Shown in pieces: positions 8,981-17,950 of a DNA stretch of 64,000 nt. The stretch is from assembly GCA_024648695.1 (NCBI GenBank), contig JACAVV010000018.1, positions 33,643 to 97,642 of the forward strand. The letters are read 5' to 3'. This DNA is from Nitrospina sp. (GTDB lineage Bacteria; Nitrospinota; Nitrospinia; Nitrospinales; JACRGP01). Each line of letters opens with the position of its first letter. Position 1 is the stretch's first letter. The translations under genes were made by a program, and so were the position numbers. The notes beneath the pieces are model-generated. The model was given only the letters and a program-made list of their open reading frames with translations, was not told the DNA's origin and made no database searches.

Positions 8981-10507
8981 TCAAATCAAGTTATCCCTGT
9001 CGAGAGAGCGGTATTGAATAGCTTCCGCGACGTGGGCCGACTCAATCGCTTCCGTTCCTGCCAAATCGGCGATGGTGCGTGCTACTTTTAAAATACCGTC
9101 ATGAGCCCGGGCGCTGAGACCTAATTTGTCGATGGCCAGTCCCATGATTTTTTTCGACGCTTCGTCCAGCTTGCAATGCGATTTCAGTTGCCGCGTGTTC
9201 ATTCCCGCATTGAAAAAGTTTTTTGCCCGCTTGAATCGGTCCAACTGAATCCCGCGGGCGCCTTCGACGCGGAACCGGATCGCCGAGGAGGGTTCGCCTA
9301 TTGTGTCGGATGACAGTTCCCTATACTCCAGGCTGGGAACTTCAATATGCAAATCAATCCGGTCGAGAAGCGGACCCGATATGCGTGACATGTATTTTTT
9401 GATCTGTAACGGACTGCAAGAGCAGTTGCGTTTGGGATCTCCTTTGTAGCCGCAGGGACAAGGGTTCATCGCGCCTGCGAGAATAAAGTTTGCAGGGAAA
9501 GTGATGGAACCCGAAGCGCGTGTGATGGTGGCTTGTCCATCTTCCAGGGGTTGGCGAAGAACTTCCAGGACGTTGCGTTTGAATTCTGGCATTTCGTCAA
9601 GAAACAACACGCCATTATGGGCAAACGAGACTTCTCCCGGCATGGGATTGCTCCCGCCTCCCACCAGTCCCGCATCGGAAATGGTGTGGTGGGGTGCGCG
9701 AAACGTTCGCGTTTCGATCAGTCCCGTACTGTTCAAACCCACTACACTGAAGATTTTCGTTGTCTGGATAGCTTCTTCAAGGGTTAAAGAAGGCAGGATG
9801 GTCGGGATACGCTTGGCCAACATCGACTTCCCACTTCCTGGGGGGCCAAACAGCAAAATATTGTGTCCCCCTGCCGCGGCGATTTCCAAGGCTCGCTTTA
9901 CGTGGTGCTGACCTTTGACATCAGTGAAATCGACATCGTAATTCGAACCGTTGAATGGTTTGAGGTGATCACTCTTTTGATAGGGTTCGATCTCGGTCTG
10001 TCCGTTCAGGAATTCCACCGCAGAAGGCAGGTTGTCTACAGGATACACTGTCAAGCCCTCGACGACCGCCGCCTCCGGAGCGTTTTCACGCGGTACCATA
10101 ATCCCTTCCATACCCTGGGAGCGGGCCATCATCGCAAGGGATAGGGTGCCCCGGACCGGCTTCACCCGACCGTCGAGAGACAGTTCACCCAAAACAACAT
10201 GTTTCGTCAGGTTTTGTTTTTGAACAATATCGTTGGCCGCCAAAATGCCCAGAGCGATGGGAAGATCGAAGGCGGATCCTTCTTTTTTAATATCCGCTGG
10301 AGCCAGATTGACGGTGATTTTGCAAGGATCCGAAGCGTACAGTGTGTTTTTGATTGCCGCCTCGACCCGGTCACTGCTTTCCTTAACCGCCGCGTTGGGA
10401 AGCCCGACTATGGACATTGCGGGTAATCCGGTAGAAAGGTTCACCTCAACCTCGACCAAATAGCCATCGATTCCCAAAATAGCACCGCTTAGAACACGGG
10501 ACATCAT
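8981..10507 (-). CDS. comM: YifB/ComM family magnesium-chelatase-like AAA+ ATPase
   Basis: 508 residues, typical length. N-terminal ChlI/Lon-like domain (VEVNLSTGLPAMSIVGLPNAAVKES), then an AAA+ Mg-chelatase domain with Walker A GPPGSGKS (about residues 220-227), the RAPHHTISDAGLVGGG signature and Walker B LFLDEMPEF, a zinc-like CPCGYKGDPKRNCSC segment, and the C-terminal YRSLDR box. In naturally competent bacteria ComM is a helicase that promotes branch migration during integration of transformed DNA; in other species its role is less clear. Convergent with the decarboxylase gene; upstream lies an intrinsic terminator belonging to the next minus-strand gene. Confidence 0.93.
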   Translation of the reverse strand: MMSRVLSGAILGIDGYLVEVEVNLSTGLPAMSIVGLPNAAVKESSDRVEAAIKNTLYASDPCKITVNLAPADIKKEGSAFDLPIALGILAANDIVQKQNLTKHVVLGELSLDGRVKPVRGTLSLAMMARSQGMEGIMVPRENAPEAAVVEGLTVYPVDNLPSAVEFLNGQTEIEPYQKSDHLKPFNGSNYDVDFTDVKGQHHVKRALEIAAAGGHNILLFGPPGSGKSMLAKRIPTILPSLTLEEAIQTTKIFSVVGLNSTGLIETRTFRAPHHTISDAGLVGGGSNPMPGEVSFAHNGVLFLDEMPEFKRNVLEVLRQPLEDGQATITRASGSITFPANFILAGAMNPCPCGYKGDPKRNCSCSPLQIKKYMSRISGPLLDRIDLHIEVPSLEYRELSSDTIGEPSSAIRFRVEGARGIQLDRFKRAKNFFNAGMNTRQLKSHCKLDEASKKIMGLAIDKLGLSARAHDGILKVARTIADLAGTEAIESAHVAEAIQYRSLDRDNLI

Positions 10508-10598
10508 ATTATGTAGCCTCGGTTTGCAAAGGGTTTTGAAATCAGGTAATCCGAAAAACAGGATATCTTAGCAAATATGATCATGAAAAAAAATGGCC

Positions 10599-10630
10599 AA
10601 AAAAAACCGGCGGCCCAATTGGACCGCCGG
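10599..10630 (-). terminator. Rho-independent terminator after the secreted protein gene at 10653
   Basis: A GC-rich stem (CCGGCGG and CCGCCGG arms, with extra pairing toward an AATT loop) at 10607-10630 is followed on the minus strand by a run of eight T. It sits just after the stop of the minus-strand gene ending at 10653 and insulates comM from it. Confidence 0.85.
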
Positions 10631-10652
10631 TGAAAAAAATATCCAGTTTTTA

Positions 10653-11549
10653 CTATTTTATATCAAAAATGTCAAAACAGGCCAATTGCTGTTCGTGATT
10701 ACAGGTAGCACGATCACGACCTTTTAGTCCCGTACAATTGTCTGCGATCAACGTAGAAACACATTCGCCGAGCGTTTCAAATTCAGGTGGTGGTTCGAAA
10801 TCGTACGATTCACTGAATCCATCTCCTGAAGAGTGGGAAATGGAGACATCGTCAAAATAGCCGATCTGGCCCTGGTTATAGCTCCCTACCCCTATACTTA
10901 CTCGAACCAGTTCAGCGTCTCCAAAGTCGGATGAGGATTCGGATAGCCACTCGGCCAAAGTTTTGTAGGGCGGACCTCCTCCAGAATTGCCAAATCCAAA
11001 ACCACCAGTGGTCCAAAATACACCGGTATTTTGATCGATATTGACAGTGGTCCAGGTGTCCAGGGTTGGCGTCGGGCCGTCATCATTCAAGTATGGCTCG
11101 TAAACCAATGTCGCAAAGCAATCACCGCTACTTGCCACATCATCACAAACAGAGTTAAAAAAGGTCAACTTGATAGAAGGTGCCGCAGACAGGTTCTGCC
11201 CGGCATTGGTGGCTTTGTGATAGGAGTAGGCAACGTTCAGCGTGGAAAAAATATTAGTCGGCTGGCCATATTCATTCAACACGCCGACTTCAGCTTTTGC
11301 GGAGTTTGTCAGATCGGTAGTGATTTTTGCCGCACCGACCGGGATTGGCTGATTGTTTTCGAGATCACCGCCCTGTCCAACCAAATCAGCAATACTGGCG
11401 GTTCCCCCGGTACGGACATCGTTTTCATACCAAACGCCTAAATCGGTATTGGAGCTCGGAGCAAAGGATGTGACGGTCGTCTGTGCGAACGAGGTGGATG
11501 CAAAAGCCAAAAGGCTGACCACCAATAGAAAATGCCTTAATTTAATCAT
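10653..11549 (-). CDS. Secreted protein of unknown function
   Basis: 298 residues with an AGGAGG ribosome site and a standard signal peptide (cleavage likely after SFA, about residue 22). The mature part is rich in Ser, Gly, Asn, Asp and Thr and looks like a beta-sandwich of the carbohydrate-binding or concanavalin type (GYFDDVSISH near 225 resembles the end strand of such domains). The C-terminal 45 residues carry five cysteines (GECVSTLIADNCTGLKG, then CNHEQQLACFD) and may form disulfides. It has its own terminator, so is probably monocistronic. No family recognised. Confidence 0.7.
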   Translation of the reverse strand: MIKLRHFLLVVSLLAFASTSFAQTTVTSFAPSSNTDLGVWYENDVRTGGTASIADLVGQGGDLENNQPIPVGAAKITTDLTNSAKAEVGVLNEYGQPTNIFSTLNVAYSYHKATNAGQNLSAAPSIKLTFFNSVCDDVASSGDCFATLVYEPYLNDDGPTPTLDTWTTVNIDQNTGVFWTTGGFGFGNSGGGPPYKTLAEWLSESSSDFGDAELVRVSIGVGSYNQGQIGYFDDVSISHSSGDGFSESYDFEPPPEFETLGECVSTLIADNCTGLKGRDRATCNHEQQLACFDIFDIK

Positions 11550-11942
11550 TTATAACCCTCCTGTAAAAAATTGATAAATTCCGAACCAGTTAGGATTTGC
11601 TTACAATGAAATTCGTGGTAGAAATAATTGGTCTGCCGAAATATAGAATGGCAACCATACCGGATTTGCGACTAAAAACATACCTTAACTCAGGTATAAT
11701 GAAAATATTTTTAAATGGTAGAGGCAAGCTTTTGAAAATAGAGTTGGCTATGAGTTTCCTTCTGGGTTGGGGAAAGGAAATTCTGGTGGGTTGATTAATT
11801 CTAGGGGATGGATAGTAAAAATGACAGAAAACCTTAAAATGGTTTAAAGCATCGACCGGTCCAAACCGGAATATTAATTAAATTGGATAGATGATACTTA
11901 AAAAAATGCGAATGTTTTAGAACCTAAAAAAAGATAAGTTTG
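11550..11942. other. 393-bp intergenic region without gene
   Basis: Separates two minus-strand genes (stop of mazG at 11943 and start of the secreted protein at 11549). It is AT-rich. A 65-codon plus-strand frame at 11597-11794 has no ribosome site or family likeness and was not called. The promoter of the secreted-protein gene should lie in the part nearest 11550-11650; no strong consensus is visible. Confidence 0.5.
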
Positions 11943-12725
11943 TTATAACTTTTTTGCCTCCTGCCAATAGCGTTCCATTTCTTCAAGAGGAGTGTCCTTG
12001 AGTTCTTTACCTTGTTTTGCAACTGCACGCTCAATGTGCTGGAACCGCTTTATGAATTTGTTGTTAGTCGAGCGCAAGGCTTCCTCGGCATCGATTTTTT
12101 TGAATCGGGCAAGGTTCACCAAAACGAACAGTATATCTCCCAACTCGCTGTGGGCTTCTTCTTCGTTGCCATCCTGAAAGGCTTGTTTGAATTCGGCGAT
12201 TTCCTCATCGAGTTTGACAAAAACTTCCTCGATGTGTTCCCAATCGAAACCCTGTTTGGCCGCCTTTTTTTGTAGTTTTTGAGCACGCGCCAAGCCGGGG
12301 AGATGCTTCGGGATGTTATCCAGAATGGACTTTTGATCCTGATTATTCTTTTCTTCCTTCTTGATTTCCTCCCATTGGTTGACCACCTGATCGGGGGTAT
12401 CGATATCTCCGTCACCAAATACGTGAGGGTGGCGCCGTACCATTTTTTCACTAATAGAACAGATAACATCATTTATATTAAACTCTTGTTTTTGTTCACC
12501 TATTTTTGCATGAAAAAGGATCTGGTAAAGCAGGTCCCCGAGTTCTTCCTTGATCTTTTCCGGATGGTTTTCGTCGAGGGCCTCCAACACTTCGTAGGAT
12601 TCTTCCACCAGATACGGTTTCAAGGTTTCCCGGGTCTGGACCCGGTCCCAGGGACAACCGTTTTCCCCCATCAGGGTGTCGACGATTTCAGTCAGTTTTT
12701 GGAATGCGTTAGCAGGATCACTCAT
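11943..12725 (-). CDS. mazG: Nucleoside triphosphate pyrophosphohydrolase MazG
   Basis: 260 residues, the normal two-domain MazG length. The first domain has the NGCPWDRVQT signature and the metal-binding helices ExxxE (EESYEVLEAL, then EELGDLLYQILFHA); the second repeats the pattern (ELGDILFVLVNLARF, ALRSTNNKFIKRF). MazG hydrolyses (d)NTPs to NMP and pyrophosphate, cleaning non-canonical nucleotides and affecting (p)ppGpp levels under starvation. It lies 18 nt downstream of a TPR gene and downstream of hemW, all on the minus strand, consistent with one operon. Confidence 0.93.
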   Translation of the reverse strand: MSDPANAFQKLTEIVDTLMGENGCPWDRVQTRETLKPYLVEESYEVLEALDENHPEKIKEELGDLLYQILFHAKIGEQKQEFNINDVICSISEKMVRRHPHVFGDGDIDTPDQVVNQWEEIKKEEKNNQDQKSILDNIPKHLPGLARAQKLQKKAAKQGFDWEHIEEVFVKLDEEIAEFKQAFQDGNEEEAHSELGDILFVLVNLARFKKIDAEEALRSTNNKFIKRFQHIERAVAKQGKELKDTPLEEMERYWQEAKKL

Positions 12726-12743
12726 AATATCAATGTACCCAGG

Positions 12744-13352
12744 TTAAGGATTTAGGCCGGGAAGGGCAGGGGTAACTTTAAATTTATTGGCCAGATCTCT
12801 TTCTTTTTTTGCTTTATCTTTCATTCCTTTACCCTCATAAGCTTCAGCTAAAAACTCATGGTATTGTGCGCTGGTTGGTATGCGCTTGTTAGCCTCTTCC
12901 AGATAGGGTATCGCATCATCAAATCGTTTTTGGAGCAGATACACTTCTCCAAGGTTGGCATAAGCTACGTCCATATCTTTAAAGGCTTCTATGGATTTTT
13001 TCAAATGACTTTCCGCAAGATCGTATTGGCCTCTTTCCTTATAGATTTGGGCGATATTGTTTAAAGTCATAGAAAAATCTGGATTGATTTCCAGAGCTTT
13101 TTTGTAGGCCTCAAGAGCTTTATCGTTTTGGCCGGTTTTAAAGTAAACCATTCCCATGTTGTTGTAGGCATAAAAATTATTGGGATTTGCAGAAGCGATT
13201 TCCTGAAACACTTTAAGGGATTCGCCATTTTTTCCTTTGAGACTGAGCTGAATGGCCCGGTGCATTTTTTCGTTGATGTTTTCGGCGGAAACTGAAGCGG
13301 TAATAAACAAAAGAACGGTGGTTAGTGGTACTGCGAGGAATCCAGATTTCAT
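12744..13352 (-). CDS. Periplasmic TPR protein
   Basis: 202 residues. Signal peptide at residues 1-23 (VPLTTVLLFITASVSA), then four tetratricopeptide repeats of standard 34-residue spacing (FYAYNNMGMVYFKTGQNDKA, SMTLNNIAQIYKERGQYDLA, DVAYANLGEVYLLQKRFDDA, AQYHEFLAEAYEGKGMKDKA). A scaffold or assembly factor in the periplasm; partner unknown. It lies between hemW (13 nt upstream) and mazG (18 nt downstream), so is likely co-transcribed with both. Confidence 0.8.
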   Translation of the reverse strand: MKSGFLAVPLTTVLLFITASVSAENINEKMHRAIQLSLKGKNGESLKVFQEIASANPNNFYAYNNMGMVYFKTGQNDKALEAYKKALEINPDFSMTLNNIAQIYKERGQYDLAESHLKKSIEAFKDMDVAYANLGEVYLLQKRFDDAIPYLEEANKRIPTSAQYHEFLAEAYEGKGMKDKAKKERDLANKFKVTPALPGLNP

Positions 13353-13365
13353 AGTCTCTCCTGTT

Positions 13366-14505
13366 TTAGTTCATGAATTCAAGAATAACGGAATCGGCCA
13401 GATACAGGCCTTTGGATGTCAAAGCACAGGTATTTTTTTCTAGAGTGATGAGATCTTTTTGAAGTAAAGTGTCCAGTTCAGACCGGTAGGTATCGTAAAA
13501 AGAGGTTTGAAACCTGCTCTCGAAAGCATCTATTTTTACACCCCTCATCAACCTCAAACCCACCATCATGGCCTCACCCATAGCTTCACGCCCTTGTAAT
13601 TGTTCCCTGGATTCTACTGGCAATTGACCCTCCTCAAGACAACGTATATATTTCGATGGTAACTTTAAGTTTTTATATCTAACTAATTGTTTATATGAAG
13701 AAGAACCTGCTCCTAAACCGAGGTATTCTCCGTTGTTCCAATAGTTCAGATTGTGCCGGCAGGCCTTTCCCGGTTTGGCGAAATTGGATATTTCGTAGTG
13801 TTCGAACCCCGCAGATTTTAACTCGGTGATGGTATATTGGAATAATTCTAATTGAAAATCATCAGGCGGTAATTCCAGTTTTCCCATCGATTGCAATTTG
13901 TAAAAAGCGGTCTCAGGTTCAATGGTCAAATTGTAAGCCGACAGATGATCGGGGTTTAATGACAAGGCTTGCGATAAGTTGTCCTTCCAGGTATTGGAGG
14001 TCTGACCGGGTAGGGCAAACATCAAATCCAGGGAAAAATTGTCGAATCCGGCCTTTTTTACATTATCTACCGTTGAATAAACTTCATCAGGCGAATGAAT
14101 GCGGTCCAAACGTTGCAATTCCTCCGCATTAAAAGATTGCACCCCAATACTCACTCTATTAAACCCTTTTTCCCTCAATTCCGGAAAATAACAGGTTTCG
14201 CCTGTAGCAGGATTAACCTCGATTGTGATTTCAGCTTTTGAATCGACGGGGAAATTTTCAATACAACGGTTCAATATGCTGTTCAAAGAGGAAGAGGGGA
14301 GTGTACTGGGTGTTCCGCCTCCAAAAAAAATACTGGTGACCAGGTAGTCTTGGCCGACCGTTTTCGCGTAATGGTCCATTTCCAGCAAAAGCGCGTTTAC
14401 ATAGGAGCCCACTTCCTTTTCGTTGATGGGATGCGAGTTAAAATCGCAGTACCCGCATTTGTGCAGGCAATATGGAATGTGGATATAGAGTCCCAAGGGA
14501 TTCAT
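13366..14505 (-). CDS. hemW: Radical SAM protein HemW (heme chaperone, HemN-like)
   Basis: 379 residues. The radical-SAM cluster motif is Cys13-x3-Cys17-x2-Cys20 (PYCLHKCGYC), followed by FGGGTPS and the HemN-like signature GVQSFNAEELQRLDRIHS. The length and the lack of the extended N-terminus of true oxygen-independent coproporphyrinogen oxidase fit HemW, which binds heme and inserts it into respiratory enzymes rather than performing the HemN reaction. First gene of a minus-strand hemW-TPR-mazG run, divergent from era. Confidence 0.88.
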   Translation of the reverse strand: MNPLGLYIHIPYCLHKCGYCDFNSHPINEKEVGSYVNALLLEMDHYAKTVGQDYLVTSIFFGGGTPSTLPSSSLNSILNRCIENFPVDSKAEITIEVNPATGETCYFPELREKGFNRVSIGVQSFNAEELQRLDRIHSPDEVYSTVDNVKKAGFDNFSLDLMFALPGQTSNTWKDNLSQALSLNPDHLSAYNLTIEPETAFYKLQSMGKLELPPDDFQLELFQYTITELKSAGFEHYEISNFAKPGKACRHNLNYWNNGEYLGLGAGSSSYKQLVRYKNLKLPSKYIRCLEEGQLPVESREQLQGREAMGEAMMVGLRLMRGVKIDAFESRFQTSFYDTYRSELDTLLQKDLITLEKNTCALTSKGLYLADSVILEFMN

Positions 14506-14623
14506 ATTTCAAGGTTTTTTGAGGGTAAATTGAAAAAATCTGAAAGAAGTGTGTGATATCATGGTTTATCCATATATAATACCCCCTTTTTTTTAGCGGG
14601 GAAATGAAAATTGGAGAGATTTT

Positions 14624-15547
14624 CTGGACGAGATTTTACAGGATAAAAGAAAAGGGTTCAGATCCGGCTTTGCCAGCATCGTTGGGAAACCCAATGTCGG
14701 CAAATCGACCCTGCTGAACCGTCTGGTTCTGGAGAAGATTGCCGCGATTTCCAATCGGCCCCAAACCACCCGCAATAAGATTCGTGGAATCTGCCACCTT
14801 CCGGGCGGGCAAATCATCCTTCTGGACACTCCAGGGATTCATCAATCGACTGCCAAATTCAATCAGTATATGGTGAAAACCGCCCTCAGCACTTATGACG
14901 ACGTCGATTTGATTCTTTTCGTTATTGATGCCAGGCAGAAGTTTTGCGAGGAAGACGAATTTGTCTTAAAATCGCTCATTAAGACCCAGGCTCCAAAACT
15001 CTTGATTGTAAATAAAATTGATTTGATTCCTAAGCCGGAAATTCTGGAATTGATTCATACTCTGCATGACAGGGATAACTTCAAAGCCATCATTCCCGTT
15101 TCTGCCTTGAAAAAAGATGGGCTCGATATTTTATCAAATGCCATTCTGGAACACTTGCCCGAGGGACCCGAGTACTACCCTTTTGGAACTGTAACCGATT
15201 GCCCGGAAAAATTCATTCTGGCCGAAATGATTCGGGAAAAGTTCGTCCGTACCACGCATATGGAATTACCCCATTCCGTGGCGGTTGAGGTGGATTCCTT
15301 CTACGAAGGTAAACGGGGAATGAATGTGGTCGAGGCCACCGTATTTTGTGAAAAGGAATCGCATAAGAAAATTCTTATTGGAAATAAGGGGTCACGATTA
15401 AAAAACATCGGCACCCTGGCCAGAGAAGAAATTGAGAAACGTTTTGGCAGTAAAGTTTATCTAAATCTTTTTGTTAAATTAAAGAAAAACTGGCGAACCA
15501 ACGATGCTTATCTGAAGGAATTGGGTTACACACATGATTCATATTAA
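14624..15547 (+). CDS. era: GTPase Era, apparent CTG start
   Basis: Ribosome-biogenesis GTPase that binds 16S rRNA. The GTPase domain begins RSGFASIVGKPNVGKST (G1), has RPQTTR (G2), DTPG (G3) and NKID (G4); the C-terminal KH domain includes HKKILIGNKGSRLKNIG. In this frame there is a stop (TAG at about 14595) and no ATG, GTG or TTG before the conserved region. The only plausible start with a ribosome site (GGAGAG, 5 nt upstream) is CTG at 14624, giving 307 residues, the normal Era length; ATT at 14633 is the next option. An ATG at 14604 is out of frame. Overlaps map by 14 nt. Confidence 0.88.
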   Translation: MDEILQDKRKGFRSGFASIVGKPNVGKSTLLNRLVLEKIAAISNRPQTTRNKIRGICHLPGGQIILLDTPGIHQSTAKFNQYMVKTALSTYDDVDLILFVIDARQKFCEEDEFVLKSLIKTQAPKLLIVNKIDLIPKPEILELIHTLHDRDNFKAIIPVSALKKDGLDILSNAILEHLPEGPEYYPFGTVTDCPEKFILAEMIREKFVRTTHMELPHSVAVEVDSFYEGKRGMNVVEATVFCEKESHKKILIGNKGSRLKNIGTLAREEIEKRFGSKVYLNLFVKLKKNWRTNDAYLKELGYTHDSY

Positions 15548-16295
15548 AACCGACGAAGAAATCGAGTTGATGCGCAAGTCTTGTCGACTGGCGGCGGAGA
15601 CGCTCCTCATGATCGAACCCTATATCAAGCCAGGTGTGACAACCAATCGTTTGAACGATATTTGCCACGACTTTATCGTGAGCCACGATGCCTACCCCTC
15701 ACCTTTAAACTACAGAGGATTCCCAAAAAGTATCTGTTCTTCCGTAAATGAAGAAATATGCCATGGAATTCCATCCGACCGCAAATTGCGCAACGGCGAT
15801 ATTGTCAACTTGGACATCACCACATTTTTAAACGGTTTTCATGGTGATACCAACCGAACTTTTTATGTCGGGTCGCCTCGAAAAAATGCGCAAAAATTGA
15901 TGGAAGTGACCCTGGAATGCTTTCACAAAGCTATTGATGTAGTTCGACCCGGCGCACATTTGGGTGATATTGGCGCGACCATTCAGCAACATGTCGAGAG
16001 TAGAGGGTTTTCGGTGGTCCGTGAATTTTGCGGGCATGGAATTGGCAGAAACTTTCATGAAGAACCGCAGGTTTTGCATTTTGGCAGTTTTGGGCAGGGG
16101 GTTAAATTGAAAAAAGGCATGACTTTCACCATCGAACCCATGATCAACGCCGGCAAACCCGAGCTCCGAATTTTAAGCGATAACTGGACTGCCGTGACTA
16201 TGGACGGATCTCTTTCCTGCCAGTTCGAACACACCATTCTGGTGACTGAAGACGGCCATGAAGTCATGACCCGAATCGAAGGCACCCCGGTTTAA
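15534..16295 (+). CDS. map: Type I methionine aminopeptidase
   Basis: 253 residues. It removes the initiator methionine from nascent proteins using a di-metal site. Expected ligands are visible: Asp in NLDITTF and GDTNRTF, His in FCGHGIGRNFHEEP, Glu in FTIEPMI and the final FEHTILVTEDG. The start overlaps the end of era by 14 nt, so translation is probably coupled. Downstream is the separately promoted bacterioferritin gene. Confidence 0.95.
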   Translation: MIHIKTDEEIELMRKSCRLAAETLLMIEPYIKPGVTTNRLNDICHDFIVSHDAYPSPLNYRGFPKSICSSVNEEICHGIPSDRKLRNGDIVNLDITTFLNGFHGDTNRTFYVGSPRKNAQKLMEVTLECFHKAIDVVRPGAHLGDIGATIQQHVESRGFSVVREFCGHGIGRNFHEEPQVLHFGSFGQGVKLKKGMTFTIEPMINAGKPELRILSDNWTAVTMDGSLSCQFEHTILVTEDGHEVMTRIEGTPV

Positions 16296-16371
16296 ATTCT
16301 CCCCGAATCGCATTCCTGTTGATATCGATTCTTATTTTCCATATCAATAATAAAATATTTAAATTCAATGG

Positions 16372-16399
16372 TTTACAAGTTATTTTTGTATGTTATACT
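16372..16399 (+). promoter_or_regulatory. Likely sigma-70 promoter of the bacterioferritin gene
   Basis: TTTACA at 16372-16377 and TATACT at 16394-16399 with 16-bp spacing, located 42 bp before the start codon of the bacterioferritin gene. Inferred from consensus only. Confidence 0.5.
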
Positions 16400-16440
16400 T
16401 TGCCAAAAGAGTGATTAATAATTAACATTTGGAGGTAACT

Positions 16441-16917
16441 ATGAAAGGTCATGATGAAATAATTGAAGCCCTTAATGATGTGTTAATGGCGGAATTAACG
16501 GCGATCAATATTTATTTCATTCATTACAAAATGGAAGAAAACTGGGGCTTTGAAAAACTGGCTCAACACGCCAAAAAAGAGTCTTTTGGTGAGATGAAGC
16601 ATGCTGAAGAAATTATCGAACGAATTCTGTTTTTGGAAGGCGTGCCCAATATGTCCCGCTATGATGCTGTATTGGTTGGGGAAACTTGCGAAGAGCATTT
16701 AAACAATCAATACAAAATCGAGACCCAGCATGTCGAGCGTTTGCGAAAAGCCATTCAGTTAAGTATGGAAAAGCAGGATTTTGGTACCAAGGAAATGCTG
16801 GACCATATTCTACAGGAAACTGAGGAAAGCGCCGATTGGTTGGAAACCCAGTTTCAACGAATCAAGGACGTCGGAATTCAAAATTACCTGTCTGAGCATA
16901 TGCATGTTGAAGAATAA
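16441..16917 (+). CDS. bfr: Bacterioferritin
   Basis: 158 residues from the ATG at 16441, chosen because a perfect GGAGG lies 6 nt upstream (a TTG at 16429 lies in front of it). The protein is a four-helix ferritin that oxidises Fe(II) and stores iron. Ferroxidase ligands are in LMAELTAINIYFIHY, the KESFGEMKHAEEIIERILFLEG block holds the Met that binds heme between subunits in Bfr, and the second Glu/His set is in the EMLDHILQETEESADWLE helix. It faces the fur gene across a shared terminator, in line with iron-storage control. Confidence 0.93.
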   Translation: MKGHDEIIEALNDVLMAELTAINIYFIHYKMEENWGFEKLAQHAKKESFGEMKHAEEIIERILFLEGVPNMSRYDAVLVGETCEEHLNNQYKIETQHVERLRKAIQLSMEKQDFGTKEMLDHILQETEESADWLETQFQRIKDVGIQNYLSEHMHVEE

Positions 16918-16941
16918 AAAATAAAGATTAACAATTTTTCA

Positions 16942-16970
16942 GTGGGGGAGGGTAACTCAATCTCCCCCAC
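16942..16970. terminator. Bidirectional terminator between bfr and fur
   Basis: Nine-bp perfect stem GTGGGGGAG / CTCCCCCAC with an 11-nt loop between two convergent genes, with T-rich sequence on the plus-strand side and an A-rich stretch (T-rich on the other strand) before it. Confidence 0.75.
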
Positions 16971-16976
16971 CTGGTT

Positions 16977-17405
16977 TTACTTTTTACAATCTTCGCAAAT
17001 TCCAATAAGGGTTAAACGGTGATAATAAATGCTAAACCCTCGGGATTGCGCCACCTCCTCCTGATATTGTCGAATTTTAGGATGTTCGAATTCGATAATC
17101 TTTCCGCAAACTTCGCAAACCAGATGGTCATGTTGTTCCTGGGTTGAAGACTTTTCAAACAGGATGCTTCCGTTAGGCATTATAAACTCCCTGGCCAAAC
17201 TGCAGGCCGTTAATAATTTCATAGTTCTGTAAACCGTTGCGATTCCGATTTGGGGATCCAGGTCGCTTGCTTTTTGAAACAGTTTTTCAACGGAAAAATG
17301 ACCTTCTGTTTGAAGAAAAACTTCAAAAATGAGAACTCTTTGGGGTGTGAGGCGTAAACCCAAAGTTTTTATGTGATCCCGAAACCTGTTGAATTCTAAT
17401 GACAT
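16977..17405 (-). CDS. fur: Fur-family ferric uptake regulator
   Basis: 142 residues from ATG at 17405, chosen for its AAGAAGG ribosome site; an upstream in-frame ATG (17438) would put the leader inside the Fur box. The winged-helix domain has the recognition helix IGIATVYRTMKLL; the dimerisation part has HDHLVCEVCGKIIEF and the final CEDCKK, giving the two CxxC zinc sites. An almost palindromic Fur box overlaps its own promoter region, so it is autoregulated. Neighbouring genes carry the same operator, which supports iron-Fur rather than PerR or Zur, although the metal cannot be proved from sequence. Confidence 0.88.
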   Translation of the reverse strand: MSLEFNRFRDHIKTLGLRLTPQRVLIFEVFLQTEGHFSVEKLFQKASDLDPQIGIATVYRTMKLLTACSLAREFIMPNGSILFEKSSTQEQHDHLVCEVCGKIIEFEHPKIRQYQEEVAQSRGFSIYYHRLTLIGICEDCKK

Positions 17406-17420
17406 AACCTTCTTATTTAA

Positions 17421-17439
17421 AATGAGAATCATTTTCATT
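17421..17439. promoter_or_regulatory. Fur box upstream of fur
   Basis: AATGAGAATCATTTTCATT is a near-perfect inverted repeat matching the 19-bp Fur consensus (GATAATGATAATCATTATC) and lies 16 bp before the fur start codon, indicating autoregulation. Confidence 0.8.
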
Positions 17440-17567
17440 ATTATATGATAACAGGAGAAATGTCAAAAAAATAATTGGTTAAGGTGGGGAGAGGGCTATA
17501 ATAAGTATTTATTTACAAAGGTTTAAAAAATAAAATGAAATTTCCTGTATTTTTAAGAACATTTTAG

Positions 17568-17619
17568 TTGACAAAAGGGAAGTAATCTTTTAAGCTGTTT
17601 TGAGAATGGTTATCAAAAT
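17568..17619 (+). promoter_or_regulatory. Promoter and Fur box of the thioredoxin-like ferredoxin gene
   Basis: A perfect -35 TTGACA at 17568-17573 is followed by a weak -10, and the Fur-box-like TTGAGAATGGTTATCAAAA occupies 17601-17619, just ahead of the ATG at 17634. Repression by Fe-Fur is inferred. Confidence 0.65.
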
Positions 17620-17633
17620 TAATTGGGTGAGCT

Positions 17634-17909
17634 ATGAAAACGACGATTGAGCGGAAAGAGACTATTGCAGTATGTTCTGGAGCAGGGTGCAGGGCGTGGT
17701 CTTCTGAAACGATTTCAAAAAAGCTAAACAATTTGTCCGGTTTATACTCAGAAATGGGTTACGAAATTGTAGAAGTACCCTGTTTAAAAAAGTGTGGGGG
17801 TGGAGCCACGGTTCAGATGAGTGGTTGCTCTCGAGAAGTCAAGATTCGAAAGCCTGAAGAGGCTTTGCAACTTTTATTTTCTCAGCAAGTGGAGATGGCC
17901 ATCGCGTAG
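17634..17909 (+). CDS. Thioredoxin-like [2Fe-2S] ferredoxin-domain protein
   Basis: 91 residues. Four cysteines are spaced as in the NuoE/thioredoxin-like ferredoxin fold: Cys14-x4-Cys19, then about 36 residues, then Cys-x3-Cys in VPCLKKCGGGATVQM. This fold binds a [2Fe-2S] cluster, and the small stand-alone form is likely an electron carrier. It has its own Fur box and sits between fur and a DUF2325 gene that is also Fur-boxed, so it is probably made during iron limitation, which is odd for an iron-sulfur protein and suggests a role in iron reduction or regulation (inference). Confidence 0.7.
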   Translation: MKTTIERKETIAVCSGAGCRAWSSETISKKLNNLSGLYSEMGYEIVEVPCLKKCGGGATVQMSGCSREVKIRKPEEALQLLFSQQVEMAIA

Positions 17910-17950
17910 TTTAGAAATAAATATTTAATAAAAATTTTTATCATTATTTT

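Noticed and set aside
11597..11794. 65-codon plus frame between two minus-strand genes
   Set aside because: AT-rich intergenic sequence, no ribosome site or homology pattern.
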